The notes below the pieces were generated by a model that searched no databases, was not told the DNA's origin, and saw only the letters and a list, made by a program, of their open reading frames with translations. A stretch of DNA of 64,000 nt from Sneathiella aquimaris. Lineage in GTDB: Bacteria; Pseudomonadota; Alphaproteobacteria; Sneathiellales; Sneathiellaceae. Positions 8,733 to 17,424 of this stretch are shown in pieces (the stretch's first letter is position 1; every line of letters starts with the position of its first letter). The position numbers were made by a program, and so were the translations under genes. The stretch is taken from positions 977,501 to 1,041,500 of the forward strand of contig NZ_CP112881.1 in the NCBI RefSeq assembly GCF_026409565.1, written 5' to 3'.

Positions 8733-9197
8733 TTACAAGTCCAGGTCCGATAAGGACGGGTAATCATCAGGACGGGCGCCTTGCGGCCAGAAAAATTTCC
8801 GGTCAATTTCTGCAATGGCGAGATCGTTTATGCTCGCAATACGGCGTTGCATTAAACCATCTGCTGCAAATTCCCAATTTTCGTTACCGTATGAGCGGAA
8901 CCACTGCCCGTTCACATTCTGCCATTCATAGGCAAATCGCACAGCAATGCGGTTGTCGGTAAACGCCCAGAGCTCTTTTATCAATCTGTATTGATGTTCG
9001 GTTTCCCATTTTTTTGTAAGAAATGCTTCGATTTCGGTCCGCCCCACAATAAATTCGGAGCGGTTCCGCCAAATGCAATCTTTTGTGTAGGCCAGTGCAA
9101 CTTTAGCAGGGTCACGTGAGTTCCAGCCATCTTCGGCGGCCTGCACTTTCTGGATAGCCGTTTCTTCACTAAAGGGGGGAAGAGGGGGTCTTGTCAT
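8733..9197 (-). CDS. NTF2-like protein, DUF1348 type
   Basis: 154 residues with the cone-like NTF2/SnoaL pattern of the DUF1348 group: [20 protein letters not shown], then [16 protein letters not shown] and [20 protein letters not shown]. Family members are soluble and of unknown or varied function, often small-molecule binding or isomerase-like. The ATG at 9197 with AGGAG eight bases upstream is preferred over a longer frame beginning at 9239. It lies downstream of the exported isochorismatase-like gene on the same strand, but two strong stem-loops (9228-9300) separate them, so co-transcription is uncertain. Confidence 0.82.
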   Translation of the reverse strand: MTRPPLPPFSEETAIQKVQAAEDGWNSRDPAKVALAYTKDCIWRNRSEFIVGRTEIEAFLTKKWETEHQYRLIKELWAFTDNRIAVRFAYEWQNVNGQWFRSYGNENWEFAADGLMQRRIASINDLAIAEIDRKFFWPQGARPDDYPSLSDLDL

Positions 9198-9227
9198 AAA
9201 GGTACTCCTATGGATCAGATAAAGGGG

Positions 9228-9300
9228 GTCTTCGGCCAACCGCCGCAGGTAGCGAGTTGGCCGAAGACAATAGGCATCGAATGAGGGAGGGCTTCGATGC
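9228..9300 (-). terminator. Two tandem stem-loops between hydrolase and NTF2-like gene
   Basis: Perfect 13-bp inverted repeat (9228-9240 with 9256-9268, GTCTTCGGCCAAC arms) and a second 8-bp one (9274-9281 with 9293-9300). Neither has a T tract on the minus strand, so they may be processing or attenuation structures, or Rho-linked ends. Confidence 0.5.
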
Positions 9301-9311
9301 CAGGGGACAGG

Positions 9312-10109
9312 TTACTTGACTGCGGCCGTTTTTATGGCGGCGACAGTTGTTTCAGTATCGGTGATATGGTTTGCGATCATTCTGAAGTTGGTGAGTGCAG
9401 CGGCATAGCCATCATATCCGGGAACCTGCGCGGCGGCTGTCGCATCTGTTACTACCATTACTTCGAACCCTTCTTCAATCAGGGCACGCATATGGGACTC
9501 GGTGCAAAGATTTGCAGACATTCCGGCAATAATAACTTTGTCGATGCCCTGTTTGCGCAACTGAAGAACCAGATCGTTGCTTTCCGGCCCAAAGACTTTG
9601 TGGGGGCTTGTTACCACTGTAGCGCCGTCATCGATGTATTTTTTATATTGTTCCAACCAATCAGCACCGGACCCGTTGAAGTCAGTAGTGTCCAGTGGAC
9701 TTTTGCGATTGAACATACCGATTTTATGCATCAACGCTTCCAGTGCGCCTTCAAATTTCCAGCTATGGTCATGTGGATAATAATAATGAGGTGACACAAA
9801 AACCGGCATGTTTGTGGCCTTGGCAGCGGCAAACAATTGGTCAATATGTTCTACGGTCCCGTTTGCTTCGACATTTTGGCCAACAACCCCCCAAGTCACG
9901 CCGTCAGGGCTCAGGAAGTCGTTCTGAGGATCGGTAACCAACAAGGCTGTTCTGCCTTGGACAATTTCAAAACCAGGGTCCGGTAATCCACTGCCATCTG
10001 CATGCACAATTCCGCTTGCGCTGGTTGTTGCAAGGATAGCCGCTGCCGAGAGAGCAAGGACGCCTGAACGGATTTTGTTCCGATTAAGGTCGTGCGAAAA
10101 AACCTTCAT
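9312..10109 (-). CDS. Exported isochorismatase-family cysteine hydrolase
   Basis: 265 residues. The N-terminal 37 residues form a Sec signal peptide (basic start, SGVLALSAAAILATTSAS core, cleavage after VHA). The mature protein has the isochorismatase-like triad: Asp60 in DPQNDF, Lys171 in SPHKVFG and Cys202 in SANLCTES. Members cleave C-N or vinyl-ether bonds (nicotinamidases, ureidoglycolate-type amidases, isochorismatases); the substrate cannot be assigned. A signal peptide is unusual for this mostly cytosolic family. The ATG at 10109 with GGAGA ahead is preferred over the longer frame to 10169. Two TetR-operator-like sites lie upstream (10153-10168 and 10304-10319). Confidence 0.85.
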   Translation of the reverse strand: MKVFSHDLNRNKIRSGVLALSAAAILATTSASGIVHADGSGLPDPGFEIVQGRTALLVTDPQNDFLSPDGVTWGVVGQNVEANGTVEHIDQLFAAAKATNMPVFVSPHYYYPHDHSWKFEGALEALMHKIGMFNRKSPLDTTDFNGSGADWLEQYKKYIDDGATVVTSPHKVFGPESNDLVLQLRKQGIDKVIIAGMSANLCTESHMRALIEEGFEVMVVTDATAAAQVPGYDGYAAALTNFRMIANHITDTETTVAAIKTAAVK

Positions 10110-10414
10110 GATATTCTCCATTTCCAGTACAGCATTACATTGAATACATAAGTTTACAGATCGGTACACTTTGATAAACAGTAACTGGGTGTTTTATGGG
10201 GGAATGTCAACGTAAAATATAAAAAATTACGGACAAATTGTTTTAAGATACTGATTTATTAAAGGGATTTTATTAAAGAAAGTGGTCGCAAGGGGTTTCT
10301 ATATGTACCGATCAGTAAATATTAGGGGCGCATATGGAGTCTGAATGCGGTTTGATGCTCTGATGTCGAGAGTGTGGGAAGTGTTCTCCCGCTGGGTGAA
10401 GGGTGTAATGGCGG
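10110..10414. other. Intergenic region with two related operator-like sites
   Basis: TTTACAGATCGGTACA at 10153-10168 is almost the reverse complement of TGTACCGATCAGTAAA at 10304-10319 (14 or 15 of 16 match). Each is itself partly symmetric around GATC, a form common among TetR-type operators. The region is otherwise AT-rich. It is the upstream region of the exported hydrolase and the downstream region of the PAS protein. No TetR gene adjoins. Confidence 0.55.
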
Positions 10415-10957
10415 TTAAGCGATTTGATGGGCGTGCTCATTTATTTCTGTAAATCGACAATGTTCTTCGAAGTCGATGCTATCTTCGATCACCCTGATAT
10501 TTTCAAGCTTGGTGTGATTGTCCAGAATAGGGATGGTAGAAAAAAGGAGTGTATCAACATTCTTCTCATTCGAGCCTAGTGGCAATATCAAACGCTGAGT
10601 GAAAAGGCCTCTATCGTCATCATAGAGAAAGGCCGATTTGGAATAGACGGGGCGCTTGACTTCTACCGCGCAAGCATACAGGTCAATCAGGAACTCGCCA
10701 TATTTCCCCGGTTTTGATTGATTGACGTCAGTTCCCGTAAAGTCTGTTCTAAAAAAATCAACCATTGCCGTGCCGATCAGGCGGTAGCGGAATTGTCTGG
10801 GGCCGGTGACATCGATGAGCCCGATATGGGGGAGCAGGTTTTTGATTTCTTCAGGGTGGATATCGCTTCGCTGGGGAAAGCATTTGCCTCGAGCTTTTAT
10901 GTGCCAGTAGTCCAGCAGGCTTTTCTGATACTCATTTTCGACTCTAGTCCTGAACAT
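10415..10957 (-). CDS. PAS-domain protein, PAS_5 family
   Basis: 180 residues. The pattern LLDYWHIKARGKCFPQRSDI, then LPHIGLIDVTGPRQFRYRLIG and a later LILPLGSNEKNVDTLLF matches the PAS_5 family, common in alphaproteobacteria and usually found as a stand-alone cytoplasmic protein. PAS folds sense small molecules or redox state, but no output domain is fused here, so the partner is unknown. No clear operon. Confidence 0.8.
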   Translation of the reverse strand: MFRTRVENEYQKSLLDYWHIKARGKCFPQRSDIHPEEIKNLLPHIGLIDVTGPRQFRYRLIGTAMVDFFRTDFTGTDVNQSKPGKYGEFLIDLYACAVEVKRPVYSKSAFLYDDDRGLFTQRLILPLGSNEKNVDTLLFSTIPILDNHTKLENIRVIEDSIDFEEHCRFTEINEHAHQIA

Positions 10958-11228
10958 ATTACAAGGCCTGAAGATATAAGCGTATTGACCTAGATATTTT
11001 GGCTAGTTGCGGGCATTAGTCAATGAGAAACGCTTTTTTGGGGCTTGTACGGCTATTCTAGGGCCTGCCCTTTTTTGGTAGGTGGCTTAAAGGAAAGGGG
11101 ATTGTGCGCCGGGTATTTAAAGCTGGACCCGGTGCTGACCATTTAGAATTTTATGGGGCGATTGAAAAAAGAATAAACAAAGTTTTTTTACCTATAGACA
11201 TAATAATATTTTTATATAGGGTGTCTGA

Positions 11229-11510
11229 ATGGAAAATATACCAAAAGAGCTTTCACGGGTTGCTGATAGGCTGGTTGATTTATATCTGCAGTCTTTTGGC
11301 GGAAAAGAAAAAGGCCGATATCGAATTTCAGAGAAATTAGTCAGAAAACTGGCTGACCGCCGACGTCTTTATGAGCGGGATATTCGCGCACTTACCTATT
11401 TAATGTATGAAAAAGGGTATGTTTTTATTGATATGGACAGTTTCTTTGTTGTCCTGAGTGCCAATACATTTGTCAATTATCGACGGGTCAATGAGGATAG
11501 TCTAACATGA
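11229..11510 (+). CDS. Small conserved-looking protein ahead of rimB-rimK
   Basis: 93 residues, charged and mostly helical (ENIPKELSRVADRLVDLYLQ start, RRRLYERDIRALTYLMYEKG centre). I do not recognise a named family. Its stop overlaps the start of the RimB-like gene by four bases (11507-11510), so the two are almost certainly co-translated and functionally linked. The start ATG has weak ribosome-site similarity upstream (ATAGGG). A competing frame at 11104-11340 lacks such context and was rejected. Confidence 0.65.
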   Translation: MENIPKELSRVADRLVDLYLQSFGGKEKGRYRISEKLVRKLADRRRLYERDIRALTYLMYEKGYVFIDMDSFFVVLSANTFVNYRRVNEDSLT

Positions 11511-12025
11511 AGGCTTCTGGTTTGCGCAACCAAGTGGGGTCGCGCACTGTTGTTGGGTGGCGTGAATATGTTGCGTTGCCTGATCTGGGGGTCGCTCAAA
11601 TGCGGGCGAAGCTGGATACAGGCGCAAGAACGTCGGCATTGCATGCCGTGCATATTAAGCCTGAGATAATTGACGGTGAAGACTGGGTTTCTTTTCATAT
11701 TCCCATTTCTAAAATGCCAAAGGACACGATTTGCCGGGCCAAGGTGATTGAACGGCGAAAAATCAAGAATACAAGCGGTGTTCCCGAATTCCGGTATGTT
11801 ATTGAAACCACACTGATTTTGGGTGATTTTTTATGGAAAATTGAAGTTTCGCTGGCAGATCGCGAAAACATGACCCACGATTTGATTTTGGGTCGCACGG
11901 CGATTCGTCGATATGATCTACTCGTTACCTCGGGACATTCTTTTTTGACCGGTCGCATCCAAAAAAACGGTGCCAAAAAACGCAAGCTAAAATCTGAAGC
12001 TATCAAATCAACTCATAAGGAGTAA
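11507..12025 (+). CDS. rimB: RimB-like retropepsin-type protease
   Basis: 172 residues. Contains the aspartic-protease-like motif KLDTGARTSALH with Asp37-Thr-Gly, followed by DLILGRTAI, the second signature of retropepsin-like proteins of the family labelled ATP-dependent zinc protease (DUF785). In Pseudomonas, RimB is encoded with RimK and affects its ribosome-modifying activity. Here the gene overlaps the small upstream gene by four bases and ends four bases before rimK, which supports the same role. The basic C-terminal tail (QKNGAKKRKLKSEAIK) could contact RNA or ribosomes; this is inference. Confidence 0.85.
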   Translation: MKASGLRNQVGSRTVVGWREYVALPDLGVAQMRAKLDTGARTSALHAVHIKPEIIDGEDWVSFHIPISKMPKDTICRAKVIERRKIKNTSGVPEFRYVIETTLILGDFLWKIEVSLADRENMTHDLILGRTAIRRYDLLVTSGHSFLTGRIQKNGAKKRKLKSEAIKSTHKE

Positions 12026-12029
12026 TTGA

Positions 12030-12935
12030 ATGAAAATCGCAATGCTGGCCCGTAATCCAAACCTGTACAGCCACAAAAGGTTAAAAGAGGCAGCGGAGGA
12101 ACGAGGGCATGAGTTGAGAATAATCAATACATTGCAATGCTATATGAATATAGCATCCCGTCGTCCGGAGGTTTATTACAATGAAGAAAAACTGACCGGA
12201 TTTGATGCTGTTATTCCTAGGATTGGGGCCTCTGTTACCTTCTACGGAACGGCTGTCCTTCGGCAGTTTGAAATGATGGGTGTTTATCCTTTGAACGAGT
12301 CGGTTGCTATTGGTCGCTCGCGCGACAAGCTTCGCTCTATGCAGTTGTTAGCGCGGGATGGGATTGGGCTTCCTGTGACGACATTTGCGTATGATCCAAA
12401 ACAGACAGATAAGGTCCTGAAGCTCGCCGGCGGCGCGCCTCTGGTTGTAAAACTATTGGAAGGCACGCAGGGTATTGGTGTGGTCTTGGCCGATACAGAC
12501 CGATCCGCCGCGTCTGTTATTGAGGCGTTTCGCGGTGCCAAAGTAAATATTCTGGTTCAGGAATTTATCAAGGAAGCGGGCGGAACCGATATTCGGGCGC
12601 TGGTTATTGGAGGTAAAGTTGTCGCGGCAATGCAGCGCAAGGGTGCTGAAGGAGAATTCAGGTCCAACCTTCACAGAGGTGGAAGTGCGAAGGCCATCAA
12701 GATTTCTCCTGAAGAGCGTTCAACCGCGATCAGGGCCGCAAAAGCCATGGGACTTAACGTTTGTGGCGTGGATATGCTGCGGGCGAACCATGGACCTGTT
12801 GTCATGGAAGTTAATTCGTCGCCGGGTCTGGAAGGCGTCGAGAAAGCAACCGGTATTGATATCGCGGGTAAAATTATTGAGTTTCTTGAAAAATCAGCAA
12901 AGCCAGGCAAGACGAAAACGCGAGGCAAAGGTTAG
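12030..12935 (+). CDS. rimK: RimK, ribosomal protein S6 glutamate ligase
   Basis: 301 residues, the usual length. ATP-grasp enzyme that adds glutamate residues to the C-terminus of ribosomal protein S6 in E. coli and can make poly-glutamate. Seen here: the N-terminal [20 protein letters not shown], the [11 protein letters not shown] loop, [13 protein letters not shown] for ATP binding, and a C-terminal [18 protein letters not shown] metal-binding segment that matches RimK closely. Ribosome site AAGGAG lies six bases upstream. It overlaps the next gene by one base. Confidence 0.93.
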   Translation: MKIAMLARNPNLYSHKRLKEAAEERGHELRIINTLQCYMNIASRRPEVYYNEEKLTGFDAVIPRIGASVTFYGTAVLRQFEMMGVYPLNESVAIGRSRDKLRSMQLLARDGIGLPVTTFAYDPKQTDKVLKLAGGAPLVVKLLEGTQGIGVVLADTDRSAASVIEAFRGAKVNILVQEFIKEAGGTDIRALVIGGKVVAAMQRKGAEGEFRSNLHRGGSAKAIKISPEERSTAIRAAKAMGLNVCGVDMLRANHGPVVMEVNSSPGLEGVEKATGIDIAGKIIEFLEKSAKPGKTKTRGKG

Positions 12936-13978
12936 TGGCTTTACGTGACGATTTTGAAATTGGTTCGCATTCAATAAAACCGGGTACCCGTAAAACGGTC
13001 GATTTGCCGGTCAGCATCATGTCTGATCATACTCCGGTAACGCTGTCTGTTCATGTTGTCCACGGGCGCAGACCCGGTCCAACACTTTTTGTGAGTGCGG
13101 CAATCCATGGTGATGAAATTATTGGGGTGGAAATTGTTCGCCGCCTGCTCAGGACCGCTAGTTTGAAGAGTATGAAAGGAACCCTTCTTGCGGTTCCGAT
13201 TGTAAACTCTTTTGGTTTTATGAACCATAGCCGTTACTTACCCGATCGAAGGGATCTTAACCGGTCCTTTCCGGGAAGTGCGACCGGGTCATTGGCATCT
13301 CGTCTTGCTCATATTTTCATGACAGAAGTGGTGACGCGGTCGGATGTCGGAATTGATTTGCATTCGGCTGCGATCCATCGGGTTAATCTGCCGCAAATCC
13401 GTGTAACCCCGTCCAAAGCAGAGACAATGGAGCTTGCACAGGTCTTTCGTGCGCCGCTTACGATCACATCGAAAATCCGTCCGGGTTCTCTGCGGGATGC
13501 TGCGCAAAAGAAGGGCGTTGATATCCTGCTCTACGAAGCGGGCGAAGGGTTGCGGTTTGATGAATTTGCGGTTCGCGCGGGTGTTTCGGGTGTACTTCGG
13601 GTGATGCGTCATCTTGGTATGATCCCGCATAAAAAAGCCAAGAAGAAGAGAGTGGAAACCATCCATGCAACGACAAGCAGCTGGACCCGTGCAGCGGCGG
13701 GTGGTGTTCTAAGAACCCACAAGAATATTGGAGAGCGGGTTGAGGTCGGCGATCTTTTAGGGGTTGTCTCGGACCCGTTCGGGGAACACGAAACCGAAAT
13801 ACTTGCTGAATATAGCGGTTTGATCATGGGCCGTACAAATTTGCCAATTGTGTATGAAGGGGACGCTTTGTTCCATGTCGCTAAAATTCGAAGCAATATT
13901 GATGCAGAAGCGAAAATTGATGCTTTGGCAAAGCAACTGGAAGAAGATATTCTTCTGGACGAAGATGAAATCATATAA
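12935..13978 (+). CDS. AstE/AspA-type M14 zinc carboxypeptidase-like enzyme
   Basis: 347 residues, GTG start that overlaps the rimK stop by one base. Zinc ligands of the succinylglutamate desuccinylase/aspartoacylase group are in place: His58 and Glu61 in AAIHGDEIIG and His143 in GIDLHSAA, plus the substrate-binding YLPDRRDLNRSFPG. The C-terminal 90 residues look like the beta-domain common to this group. The arginine-succinylation genes that go with a true AstE are absent. The tight link to RimK suggests it acts on a glutamylated product, because M14 relatives include protein deglutamylases. That role is inference. Confidence 0.85.
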   Translation: MALRDDFEIGSHSIKPGTRKTVDLPVSIMSDHTPVTLSVHVVHGRRPGPTLFVSAAIHGDEIIGVEIVRRLLRTASLKSMKGTLLAVPIVNSFGFMNHSRYLPDRRDLNRSFPGSATGSLASRLAHIFMTEVVTRSDVGIDLHSAAIHRVNLPQIRVTPSKAETMELAQVFRAPLTITSKIRPGSLRDAAQKKGVDILLYEAGEGLRFDEFAVRAGVSGVLRVMRHLGMIPHKKAKKKRVETIHATTSSWTRAAAGGVLRTHKNIGERVEVGDLLGVVSDPFGEHETEILAEYSGLIMGRTNLPIVYEGDALFHVAKIRSNIDAEAKIDALAKQLEEDILLDEDEII

Positions 13979-14011
13979 CAATCGCCATATTCTATCGACT
14001 GGGAGACACTA

Positions 14012-14974
14012 ATGAGCGGTCTGTGGACGTCAATTTTAAAGCCGCGCGGATGGGTTACCCGGCTTTGCCTTCTGCTATTTGTCGTTGGATTTTTTCTCCT
14101 TGGGTATCTGGATTATCTAAAACCGATACAGGCGTTCCTGGATTCAGATGAACTGGCGTTCAAAGTGGGCGACATCCGGTTTTCGTTATATGGCCTGACG
14201 AAGGCACTAATCGCAATTGTGATTGCTTTCTGGCTCGCAGGTCTGGTTTCTGAATTCGGTGAGAAGAAAATAAGAAGCCTTCAGAATATTAAAGTCAGTA
14301 ACCGGGCTTTAATGACTAAAGCTTTTCAGATCGGTGTTTATTTTCTGGCATTTCTGATTGGGCTCGATGTTCTGGGTATCGACCTGACAGCCTTGGCAAT
14401 TTTCAGTGGTGCCGTTGGTATTGGCGTCGGCTTTGGCCTTCAGAAGATTGCGTCTAACTTTATCAGCGGCACGATACTGCTTTTGGAAAAATCGGTCGAA
14501 GAAGCAGATTTGGTCGAACTAAATGACGGAACAACCGGTTTTGTGAGAAATATTGGCGCACGCTATGCATTGGTCGAAACCTTCGAGGGCCGCGAGATTA
14601 TGGTTCCAAACGAGGATTTCATTACAAACAGGGTGACGAACTGGACCTTGAGTAATACGCGTGGCCGGATCGATATCCATATTGGTGTTTCGTATGGAGC
14701 GGATCTTGATTTGGTGAAAGACCTTATTCTTGAAGCCGCGCTGGAACATCCCAGATGCGGGCAAAATCCGCCGCCCGAGGTTTTCCTTGTCGATTTTGCT
14801 GAAAGCTCGGTTAATTTCACGCTCTATTTTTGGGTGGATGATATCATTGAAGGTAGAAAACGACCACGCAGTGATGTCTTGTTTTCCATCTGGCGCAGCT
14901 TCAAGAAACATGGCGTGGAAATTCCGTTCCCACAACGTGATGTTCACATAAAAAACCATGAGGCACCGAAATGA
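14012..14974 (+). CDS. MscS-family mechanosensitive channel
   Basis: 320 residues. Inner-membrane segments at about 15-35, 65-85 and 105-150, then the pore-lining helix and beta-domain: GLQKIASNFISGTILLLEKS is the classical MscS TM3/beta junction, followed by VPNEDFITNRVTNWT. It releases solutes on hypo-osmotic shock. It starts 33 bases after the M14 gene with GGGAGAC upstream and overlaps zntB by four bases, so it belongs to the same transcription unit. Confidence 0.92.
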   Translation: MSGLWTSILKPRGWVTRLCLLLFVVGFFLLGYLDYLKPIQAFLDSDELAFKVGDIRFSLYGLTKALIAIVIAFWLAGLVSEFGEKKIRSLQNIKVSNRALMTKAFQIGVYFLAFLIGLDVLGIDLTALAIFSGAVGIGVGFGLQKIASNFISGTILLLEKSVEEADLVELNDGTTGFVRNIGARYALVETFEGREIMVPNEDFITNRVTNWTLSNTRGRIDIHIGVSYGADLDLVKDLILEAALEHPRCGQNPPPEVFLVDFAESSVNFTLYFWVDDIIEGRKRPRSDVLFSIWRSFKKHGVEIPFPQRDVHIKNHEAPK

Positions 14975-15942
14975 ATTCACCCATCCTTTTAGCGTGCGAT
15001 TTCAATGGAGAAGGTGGTGGCCAAGCCTTGAATGAAACAGAAGCAACCCAGCAACTCAAGGCGGATCAGCTGGCATGGGTTCATTTGGACGTCAATCATC
15101 CTCAGACGAGAGGCTGGCTGGAAAAAGAGGTTTCGTATTTAGATGACTTTATCATTGAAGCCTTAATGGCATGGGAAACCAGACCCCGGATCATGGAAAT
15201 TGGGGATGGTGTACTGATCATCCTTCGGGGCGTCAATCTGAACGAGAATGCCTCCCCGGAGGATATGATCTCTATCCGTCTTTGGGTCGATCGTCACCGG
15301 ATCATTAGTTTGCAAAAAAGGCAGTTGAAGGCCGTATTTGATATTCACGATCGGATCAACGCTGGGAAAGGACCCAAAGATTGTGCCGAATTCATTTGTC
15401 TGCTTATCTCCCGTCTTTTTGATCGTATGGAACCGGTTCTTACAGAATTGGACGAACGGACCGATACGGTTGAAGAGAAGGTTCTGGACGAGCCGGACTT
15501 GTCTTTGAGAAACGAGATTGTGAATATTCGAAAGCAAGCCATTATTTTGCGGCGTTATATGGCACCACAAAAAGATGCGATCGGACAGTTGCGTAATTCG
15601 TCTCTGGAATGGTTTGAAATTACGGACAAACGAAATCTGCTTGAAAGTTATGACCGCATTTTGAGATATGTTGAAGACTTGGATGCGATCCGCGAGCGGG
15701 CCCAAATCGTTAAGGATGAGCTGGTGAATACGCTTTCTGACAGGCTGAACAAGAATATGTATGTTCTGTCAGTTATTGCTGCCATCTTTCTGCCGCTCGG
15801 TTTTTTGACCGGCCTTCTGGGTATTAACGTTGGGGGTATTCCGGGGACAGATTATAAATACGCGTTCTGGCTTTTTTCTGGACTGCTGATTGGGGTCGTG
15901 GGGATACAGATCTACGCCTTCAAGCGGTTGAAATGGTTCTGA
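14971..15942 (+). CDS. zntB: ZntB-like CorA-family zinc transporter
   Basis: 323 residues with a long cytosolic helical domain and two C-terminal membrane helices. The pore signature reads LTGLLGINVGGIPG, the ZntB variant of the CorA Gly-Met-Asn motif, followed by a short periplasmic loop and the last helix. ZntB proteins move Zn2+ across the inner membrane. Start ATG overlaps the mscS stop (ATGA). The C-terminus ends KRLKWF. A hairpin at 15967-15994 lies between it and the convergent gene. Confidence 0.92.
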   Translation: MNSPILLACDFNGEGGGQALNETEATQQLKADQLAWVHLDVNHPQTRGWLEKEVSYLDDFIIEALMAWETRPRIMEIGDGVLIILRGVNLNENASPEDMISIRLWVDRHRIISLQKRQLKAVFDIHDRINAGKGPKDCAEFICLLISRLFDRMEPVLTELDERTDTVEEKVLDEPDLSLRNEIVNIRKQAIILRRYMAPQKDAIGQLRNSSLEWFEITDKRNLLESYDRILRYVEDLDAIRERAQIVKDELVNTLSDRLNKNMYVLSVIAAIFLPLGFLTGLLGINVGGIPGTDYKYAFWLFSGLLIGVVGIQIYAFKRLKWF

Positions 15943-15966
15943 TACTACCAGCGCAGATCTGTTCAG

Positions 15967-15994
15967 GGTCGCCTGCATTTGAAGGCAGGCAACC
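15967..15994. terminator. Shared hairpin between convergent genes
   Basis: GGGT-C-GCCTGC with GCAGGC-A-ACCC around an eight-base loop: 10 of 11 positions pair. There is no T tract on either strand, so termination strength is uncertain, but the position between the zntB stop and the convergent gene's stop is right for a two-way terminator. Confidence 0.5.
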
Positions 15995-16005
15995 CCGGTA
16001 AATCG

Positions 16006-17166
16006 TTATTTCCGACGGTATTCCTGGGTCCAAATGGCGCAAATATCCAGTTTGAGTATTCTCAGCGATAAAACCGCCAGGAACAGTCTGTCAATTTTAC
16101 TTATGAGATACGCCGGGAAGTGATCGCTGGGTAAGCCCGCAACTATTGCGCCATCTTTAAGGGCGGACAATAAGTCCAGTAAATCCGGAGCGTGTTCAGC
16201 ATTTATTTCTGAGCGGCAGGCGTCCGTGTAGGCCTTCTCAAGGGCAGGCCAGTCTTGAATATTATCGGCGTTTGCAAGCCGGTGAAACAGCGCAAGACAC
16301 TGAATCAGAGTTTCTACTGAAATTGACGGCGCATCATAAAGCCGATTGCTGTAATTTACCGGAGGAACACTTTGCAGGGATATCATGTCTGGCAGGACGC
16401 GCGCCGGGTTGTTGATGTGATTGCTATGCTGAGTAATGAGCTCTTTCAGATGATTTGCGAAGGTATGGCATGTCTCGTGATCAAGATTATTCTCCCGACT
16501 TTGTGCATCGGTAAAAACAGTCAATGACTGAAGAATGCCTGCATAGTCAGGTTGACGCCCATCCTCATTTGCGAAAGTATCCAGAAAATCGTTCCAAAAA
16601 GAACGGCATGCAAATTGTGCGATTTTTTGATCCAGATAGAGGGCTGATTTCGTTTGATGCGTATGCATCTCAGCCAGCTTTTTTCTTTCAATTTCATTGA
16701 GATTTTCTACAAAGCGACCTTTCAGCGACCGAAATGTATCCTCGAAAAGGCTCGCATTTTCATAAGGGAGCAATGCCTGTTCTCTAGGAGCCAGATCGCG
16801 CGCTCCTGAAGAGGGCACTTTCGCCTCTTCTTCCAAAACCAATTCTGCCGAGCTTGGGGCGGGAGCGGATGAGCGGTGTGGTTGAGGAGTATTCTTTATA
16901 ATCGTTTTGGCAATCTCGGGCGCTGACAGGTGCATCTGGTGTCGTAAGTTTGCCGGGTCTGCAATTGCGGCCCAAGTATACTGAAACCGGCCCACCAGTT
17001 CCATAAAGAGCGGTAATCTATAGATATCCAGTGTTTCTGGATGAAAAGGGCGCGCATGAAAGAAGTGTAGGACATAATCCTGAAAATTTTTTGTACTTTC
17101 TAAGGGTGCCTTGTCCGCTGCTGCTAATATACAGTCTGTCAAATAGGCTTCTAGAGTTTTTGGCAT
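16006..17166 (-). CDS. Unknown protein divergent from the DyP-P450 fusion
   Basis: 386 residues, start ATG with AAGGGA six bases ahead. I do not recognise any family. It looks soluble: no signal peptide or membrane segment. A Pro/Ser/Ala-rich linker (about residues 95-125, ending near SSGARDLAPRE) separates an N-terminal helical part of about 90 residues from a larger helical C-terminal part of about 260 residues. Coding by codon use and ribosome site seems secure. It shares a 258-base promoter region, with a 22-bp near-palindrome, with the peroxidase-P450 fusion. Co-regulation and a joint function are therefore likely but unproven. Confidence 0.7.
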   Translation of the reverse strand: MPKTLEAYLTDCILAAADKAPLESTKNFQDYVLHFFHARPFHPETLDIYRLPLFMELVGRFQYTWAAIADPANLRHQMHLSAPEIAKTIIKNTPQPHRSSAPAPSSAELVLEEEAKVPSSGARDLAPREQALLPYENASLFEDTFRSLKGRFVENLNEIERKKLAEMHTHQTKSALYLDQKIAQFACRSFWNDFLDTFANEDGRQPDYAGILQSLTVFTDAQSRENNLDHETCHTFANHLKELITQHSNHINNPARVLPDMISLQSVPPVNYSNRLYDAPSISVETLIQCLALFHRLANADNIQDWPALEKAYTDACRSEINAEHAPDLLDLLSALKDGAIVAGLPSDHFPAYLISKIDRLFLAVLSLRILKLDICAIWTQEYRRK

Positions 17167-17249
17167 GATATTCCCTTATGTTAATGACTTCACAAAGGGA
17201 CGTATCGAGTGTTTAGCTGTGACAGTTTGAACGCATAGAGTATCATTTG

Positions 17250-17271
17250 TTAGAGTATTCGAATATTCTAA
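17250..17271. promoter_or_regulatory. 22-bp near-palindrome in divergent promoter region
   Basis: TTAGAGTATTC followed directly by GAATATTCTAA: 10 of 11 positions are symmetric. It lies midway between the divergent starts at 17166 and 17425, a natural place for a dimeric repressor or activator. No regulator gene adjoins either side. Confidence 0.6.
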
Positions 17272-17424
17272 ATGTGGCTTTTCGCACATTGGTGGATCCG
17301 AATTTTCACTAGTGTTGACGCATTGCTGTTTCTGGAGGCTGAACTGGGAGTGGTTTTTTCCTTTACAGAATAGATGAATGCAATATCTGCCGATCAATTC
17401 TAAGGAAGTCTTACTGGGGGAACT

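Noticed and set aside
11104-11340. 78-codon frame overlapping the start of the small gene before rimB
   Set aside because: No ribosome site, overlaps a better-supported gene by over 100 bases, and ends within it.
16006-17166. Membrane or exported protein
   Set aside because: No signal peptide or hydrophobic segment long enough; the N-terminus is not that of an export signal.
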